Shown piece by piece: positions 59,473 through 64,000 of a stretch of DNA of 64,000 nucleotides. The stretch is from assembly GCA_900316245.1 (NCBI GenBank), contig ONCE01000004.1:34194-98193 (forward strand), written 5' to 3'. The notes beneath the pieces were generated by a model, which saw nothing but the letters and a program-made list of their open reading frames with translations, ran no database searches and had not been told where the DNA came from. This stretch comes from an uncultured Bacteroidales bacterium (GTDB lineage: Bacteria > Bacteroidota > Bacteroidia > Bacteroidales > UBA932). The first letter of the stretch is position 1. The number at the start of each line of letters is the position of its first letter. A program made the translations under genes and the position numbers.

Positions 59473-61032
59473 TCAATAACCGGCATTCTGGACCAGGTTC
59501 TTGTTGGTCTGCATGTCGTTGGTAGGGATGGGCCAGTTGAGATGGTAGTCGCCGGGCTCCATGCTCTTGGTCTCGTAGTTGTCACCTCTCATAATGAAGG
59601 TAGCAACGGCGGCAGGCTGAGGAGTACGTACGGAATAACCATTGCCGAAGCGCTTGACCGTGCTCATATGCAGGCCTTCGCCAACTGTTTCCTTGAACCA
59701 CTCGTTATAGAGAACGGTAGCGTTCACTTCGTCGGAAGGAGTGGCACCGCGCTTGGTCTGGAGGGCATTCAGGGCCGTGAGGGCATCGCCGTTGTTGGCG
59801 CCACGGAAAGCAGCTTCTGCGGAAATCAGGTACATTTCGCTGATGAGCAGGGGCTTTACGTGCTGGCGGGAATTCAGGACAGCGCTGCTGGTAAGGTCTT
59901 TATTGCCCAGATACTTGGAGAAGATCACCACATCATAGGTGTAGTCGTTGGTGATGAAGGTAGGATACTTCTCGCCGGTGAGGTTGTTCTGACCGTCGAT
60001 GGTGAACCAGCAAGCCAGACGGAGGTCTTCTGCTTCATACTGATCCAGCAACTTCTGGGAAGGGAAGAAGTAAGGCTTGTTGAAGTAGCGGCCGTTGGTG
60101 TTGTCCTTTACTTCTGTAGAGGAAGCCATGGAAGTATAGATGCTGTTGGTACCGGAACCGTTTTCGGTGAGGCTGGCATAAAGCTGCACGATGGCCTCGG
60201 TGCCGTTGTCAAGATAATACTCGTTCTGGAACTCCTTCACAGAGGAAGAGAGAGTGTAACCGGCTTTGGAAGCAATCACTTCCTGGGCCTTGGCATAAGC
60301 CTTGGAATAATCCTTCACATCCAGATAGTAACGGGCGTAAAGGGCGTTTACGGCGTCAATGGTGATCTTCTGGGAAGCCTTGGCTCCGGCCACACCGGCC
60401 AGGTTCACGGCAGCAGAATCCAAATCTTCCTTGATCTGGTCATACACTTCCTGAACGGTAGCACGGAAAGGCTTTTCGTTCTGGTCGTAGACGAGCACCA
60501 GCGGAACACCGGAGTTCTCCTGGGCGGCCGTTGCGGGATCGTAAGCGGGAGCATAGTGACGGATCAGATCCAGATAAGCGGAAGCGCGGAAGAAATAAGC
60601 TTCGCCCTTCACAACCTGGGCCTTGGCACCAAGGGCCTTGTAGTCCTCGGGGAGGTTCTCTACGCCGTTGATGAATACATTGTAGTTCTTGATGCAGCTG
60701 TAACGATTGGACCAGTAGTCACGGATTTCGTAGTTACTGGGGTTGAAATCTTCATCTGCACGGTGGGCACCACCATAGTTGTTACCAAAGTCGGCGGAGG
60801 CATTGAAGCCGTCCATCATGACTTCTTCGGTAATGGCGTACTCGCCATAGAAACCACTGCGGTAAGAGGTATAAAGACCATTCTCCAGGTAACCCAGTTC
60901 TTTTTCATTGGTGAAAAGGGCTCCGTCCTCATCGTAAGCGATGCTGCCGTTGGGGAACAAGTCCAGGTTGCAGGAGCTCACGAGAACCACGGCGGAGAAA
61001 GCAGCAAGAATATAGTTGATTGTCTTTTTCAT
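59473..61032 (-). CDS. SusD/RagB-family outer-membrane lipoprotein
   Basis: 519-residue surface lipoprotein (lipobox VSSC near residue 21, then NLDLFPNGS). SusD proteins form a lid over the SusC channel and bind the substrate. Family features include helices with TPR-like packing (DYWSNRYSCIKNYNVFINGV, KGEAYFFRASAYLDLIRHYA) and the C-terminal stretch MRGDNYETKSMEPGDYHLNW ending in PIPTNDMQTNKNLVQNAGY. Together with the SusC downstream in the genome order (upstream in transcription) it forms a complete uptake pair. The substrate is unknown; RagB-type peptide uptake is suggested by the linked protease. Confidence 0.95.
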   Translation of the reverse strand: MKKTINYILAAFSAVVLVSSCNLDLFPNGSIAYDEDGALFTNEKELGYLENGLYTSYRSGFYGEYAITEEVMMDGFNASADFGNNYGGAHRADEDFNPSNYEIRDYWSNRYSCIKNYNVFINGVENLPEDYKALGAKAQVVKGEAYFFRASAYLDLIRHYAPAYDPATAAQENSGVPLVLVYDQNEKPFRATVQEVYDQIKEDLDSAAVNLAGVAGAKASQKITIDAVNALYARYYLDVKDYSKAYAKAQEVIASKAGYTLSSSVKEFQNEYYLDNGTEAIVQLYASLTENGSGTNSIYTSMASSTEVKDNTNGRYFNKPYFFPSQKLLDQYEAEDLRLACWFTIDGQNNLTGEKYPTFITNDYTYDVVIFSKYLGNKDLTSSAVLNSRQHVKPLLISEMYLISAEAAFRGANNGDALTALNALQTKRGATPSDEVNATVLYNEWFKETVGEGLHMSTVKRFGNGYSVRTPQPAAVATFIMRGDNYETKSMEPGDYHLNWPIPTNDMQTNKNLVQNAGY

Positions 61033-61058
61033 AATCTCAATTATTTAAAAATCAACCG

Positions 61059-63901
61059 TTAGAACTGGATCTGGATACCGCCCAGGAACTGCTTGGAGTT
61101 ACCAGGAAGACCGAGAGTCAGGTTGGAGTTAACTTCCGGGTCAATACCTTCGTACTTGGTGAAGGTAAGGAGGTTACGACCGGTGAAGGAGAGGGTGATG
61201 CCCTTGACAGCCTTCTGCCAGCCCAGCCAGGAAGCGGGGAGAGTATAGGAAACGATGAGGCTCTTCAGACGCAGGAAGGAAGCATCCTGGAGGAGGTGAG
61301 AGTCAAACTGCATGGTGTAACCGTCGCCCCAGTTGGGGTACTTGGCATCGGTGTGGGTAGGAGTCCAGAAGTCGGTAACGTCCTTGGACTGGTTGTAACC
61401 GAAGAAGCTGTTGGGGTTGGCCACGAAGTAACCATCGTTGTTGATCAGGTATTTACCCAGCATATAGGTAAAGTCGGCACGGACAGAGAAGCCCTTCCAG
61501 CCACCGGAGATGCCGAAACCACCGTTGATGGGGTTGTAACGGGCGATACCGGTGTTCTGCATCAGGAGATCTTCGTTGAAGCTCTTGGTGGTAGCGTTGG
61601 GATCCTTGCGGGTGCGGGTGATGTCGATGAGGTCGGTATTGGGAGCACCGGCTTCAACGGAAGCCTGATATTCCTCATAACCGTAAGGCAGGTACCAGGT
61701 AGGTGCACCGTCTTCGGGATCTACACCGGCCCAGAGGGGATAGTAGAAGGAAACGGGCTGGCCCACCACATAGGTGATACCGGTGGAAGCCACCGTCCAC
61801 TTGTCCAAACCATTGAACAGTTCGGTCACCACCTGCTTGTTGTAGTTGAAGGTAGCGTTCAGGGTGATGAAGGCGTCACGGGTGCGGAGGATGTCCAGAC
61901 CCAGGGTGAGGTCAACACCGGTGTTGCTCAGCGTACCCACGTTGGCGGTCTGATTGGAGAAGCCGGCGGTGTAAGGATAAGGCACATCCATCAGCATGTT
62001 GGAAGTGTTTCTCTTATAGTATTCAACCTCAAAGTTCAAGCGGTTGAACAGACGGGCGCGGAGACCGACGGTGAACAGACCCTGCTTCTCCCAGGACAGG
62101 GAGTTGTTGGAAGGCTGGGAAAGGACCCAGGCCTGACCGGTAGCATAGTCCGTGGCTTTGCCGATGAGGCCCAGGTGACCGTAGTTACCGATAGCAGCAT
62201 TACCCTGCGTACCGTAGCTCACCTTGAGGTCCAGATCGTTGATCCAGGTGGCGTTCTTCATGAAGTTCTCCTTACCGATCTTCCACATGGCACCTACAGA
62301 CCAGAAGAAGGCGTTACGGTTGTCTTTACCGAAACGGGAGGAAGCATCGTTACGGACGGTAACGTCAAACATATACTTCTTGTCGAAGGAATAGTCGGCG
62401 TGGCCGAAGAAGGACAGGAAGCGATACTGGCTCCAGCTTTCACTCACGTCATACTGAGCCTGGAGACCATCCTGCAGGCGGAGCTGCTTGTCATTGGTCT
62501 GGCCGGTGGAACTGGCAGCGAAAGAATCGTACTTGTAGTCTACACCTTCCTGACCGGCAAGCAGGGAAATCTCGTGCTTGTTGGCAATGTTGAAGGAGTA
62601 CTCAATGGTGTTGGTGATGGTATTGGTATACCAGCCTTCCCAGTTACGATAACGGGAACCGGAACCATTGGAAGCCACATAGCTGGGGTTGCGATAGTAC
62701 TTGTTGATGGAGAAACCGGCATCGGTACCTACTCGGGAGGTGAACTTAAGGTTGCGGACGGGTTCGATGGTCACGAAGGCGCTTCCGTTGAGGTTGTAGC
62801 TCTTGTAAACATCGTCGGTATTGTCGAATCTGACCTTAGGATCCTGGTAGTTGGAAGCCTCGTAACGGCCGTCCGGTTTCAGGACATCCGGATACAGGGG
62901 GTTCAGGATAACGGACAGACCACCATAGAGGTAGTTGTTACCGCCGGCATTGCCGGAGTTACCGAAGTTGGTGTTACGCTGGGTTTCATCGATGCTCATA
63001 TTGGCATTGACACCGAATTTGAGCCAGCTGGTAGGGTGACCCTGCAGGTTGGTACGGAGGGTGTAACGGTCATAGTAGTTACCCACGGTGGTACCGTCCT
63101 GGTGATACTGGGAGAAAGAAACAACATAAGCAACCGTCTTGCCGCCACCTTCGATGGAAACATCGTTCTGGGACTGGAGGGTGTTGGTGTTGTAGAACTT
63201 ACGCCACCACTGGGTGTTGTTGGTATAACCCTTGGAAATGTAAGTGTTGTACAGATACTCTGCAGATGCAATACCGGAACGCTGCCAGAAATCGAGCAGT
63301 TCGGAACCGGTCATCATGTTGTTGTAGTACGTCATGTCAGCAATGGTGGAAACACCCCAAGTGGAACGCAGGGAAATGCGGGCACTCTCGTTGTAGGCAC
63401 CTTGCTTGGTGGATACATAAACGACACCGTTAGCAGCACGGGAACCGTAGATGGAGGTTGCAGATGCATCCTTCAGAACGCTCACGCTCTCGATATCGTT
63501 AGGGTTCATGTTCATCACGGCGCTGGAGGAAGACGGAATACCGTCAATCACGAACAGCGGAGTGGAGCTGGCGCCCAGGGAACCCACACCGTGGAGGGTC
63601 ATGGACACGTTGTTATCACCGGAAACACCGCCGGTGGTGAGAACGGACATACCGGCCACCTGACCCTGGAGGGCATCCAGAGCGGTTGCGGCGGGCGTGC
63701 TCTTCACCGTTTCGGAGTTAACGGTAGCCACCGATCCTACGAGGGTGCTCACCTTCTTGGCGGAACCGTAACCGAGGACGACGGCGCTTTCAATGAACTC
63801 GTTGTCGGACTTCAGCGTTACATTGATGAACGTCTTACCGGCAACTGCCACTTCCTTGGTCTCATAACCAATGGAAGAAATAACCAAGATTGCATTAGAA
63901 G
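61059..63901 (-). CDS. SusC/RagA-family TonB-dependent receptor, 5' end disrupted
   Basis: Outer-membrane active transporter driven by TonB. It has part of the carboxypeptidase-like domain (ISSIGYETKEVAVAGKTF), the plug (ALQGQVAGMSVLTTGG, VSVLKDASATSIYGSRAANG) and the 22-strand barrel, ending with GGIQIQF. The signal peptide and the first part of the N-terminal domain are missing. Receptor-like sequence stops near 63901, and beyond it lie short direct repeats and foreign sequence that read in-frame only by chance up to 63974. The frame has an in-frame stop further upstream. The gene looks interrupted by an insertion and probably cannot be exported as it stands. susD follows 27 bases downstream. 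Confidence 0.85.
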
Positions 63902-64000
63902 TGTAAATTGCCACCGAAAAGTGAACAGTTTTGCCAACGAAAGTTGAACAGTTAGAGATCGTCTGCAAAGGTATTCATTTTTCTGGTTTTTGCTTCATTT
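63902..64000 (-). mobile_element. Probable end of an IS21-type element inside susC
   Basis: From the point where SusC homology ends, the sequence begins TGT and carries two 22-bp direct repeats (63908-63929 and 63931-63952, 19 of 22 matches, TTGCCAmCGAAAr.TGAACAGT). The repeats start six bases from the end. A TG terminus with multiple short direct repeats is a feature of IS21-family ends. A reading frame stops right at the second repeat. The rest lies beyond the window, so the family name is tentative. Confidence 0.45.
63952..64000 (-). CDS. C-terminal tail of a gene running off the window, possibly transposase
   Basis: An open frame enters from beyond the window edge and ends with TAA at 63954-63952, giving at least 15 residues (NEAKTRKMNTFADDL). 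It stops directly at the terminal repeat, as expected of a transposase-helper gene near the end of its element. Too short to assign; it may be a chance frame. Confidence 0.25.
   Translation of the reverse strand, partial: NEAKTRKMNTFADDL

Noticed and set aside
61296-63947. 883-codon plus-strand frame opposite susC, and a 946-codon minus-strand frame opposite secDF (22974-25814)
   Set aside because: Both are shadows of strongly biased codon usage on the other strand and carry no recognisable motifs.
63902-63974. Extension of the SusC frame to a TTG at 63968
   Set aside because: The added residues lack a signal peptide and do not resemble SusC N termini; the TTG lies in a promoter-like box and in terminal repeats of a likely insertion element.

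Overview
The window is a 64 kb piece of a chromosome from a member of the order Bacteroidales with rather GC-rich coding sequence. The evidence is a SusC/SusD pair, a type IX secretion (T9SS) cargo with its C-terminal sorting domain, a fused SecDF, the conserved run Fis-type regulator - lptE - TPR-like gene - secG, many lipoproteins, and at least a dozen promoters that match the Bacteroidetes -7 box TAnnTTTG, often only a few bases before the ATG. Genus or species cannot be fixed from what is seen.

Layout. 1-2,070: the 3' end of pheS, converging on a histidine acid phosphatase. 2,071-10,862: an N-domain-less clpB, then a plus-strand run (AAA+/Fis regulator, lptE, TPR-like, secG, OmpA/TPR lipoprotein, LytTR membrane regulator, sodium:solute symporter). 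10,870-18,788: a minus-strand amino-sugar cluster (beta-barrel protein, XylR-type AraC regulator, exo-glucosaminidase-like GH2, alkaline phosphatase, GH20 hexosaminidase). 18,881-25,727: a cytidylate-kinase-like gene, a large MscS channel, tRNA-Ser(GCU) with tRNA-like debris and hairpins, and secDF. 25,778-31,023: dnaE and a REP-associated tyrosine transposase (RAYT), surrounded by five copies of a 51-bp palindromic repeat.

31,053-45,861 is mostly minus strand: DUF4923, a degenerate AIR-synthase/ThiL-like protein, a DUF4838 lyase/hydrolase-like protein, tonB, glyS, folK, sufT-like, sufE, sufS; ruvA on plus; then mnmG, ybeY and a STAS/SpoIIE partner-switching pair in one tight operon. mnmG carries or adjoins two parS-like palindromes. 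45,966-53,126: a single-gene NRPS of architecture A-T-C-A-T-R, then hflX. 53,127-64,000: a minus-strand locus with SusC, SusD, two Calx-beta-like lipoproteins, a T9SS-sorted subtilisin and a PorV/PorQ-like barrel. It has no carbohydrase, so it looks like a protein or peptide acquisition locus. Its SusC gene is cut at the 5' end by what looks like the terminus of an IS21-type element at the window edge.

The most promising items are: (i) the RAYT with its own dimeric REP-like repeats, in which a 31-bp spacer is identical between inverted copies; (ii) the compact A-T-C-A-T-R NRPS, divergent from a fused phosphatase/anti-sigma protein; (iii) the parS-like sites at mnmG; and (iv) unusual start-site architecture, namely a 16-bp perfect hairpin with the start codon in its loop, a 20-bp palindromic divergent promoter, and promoter boxes that share bases with the upstream stop codon.
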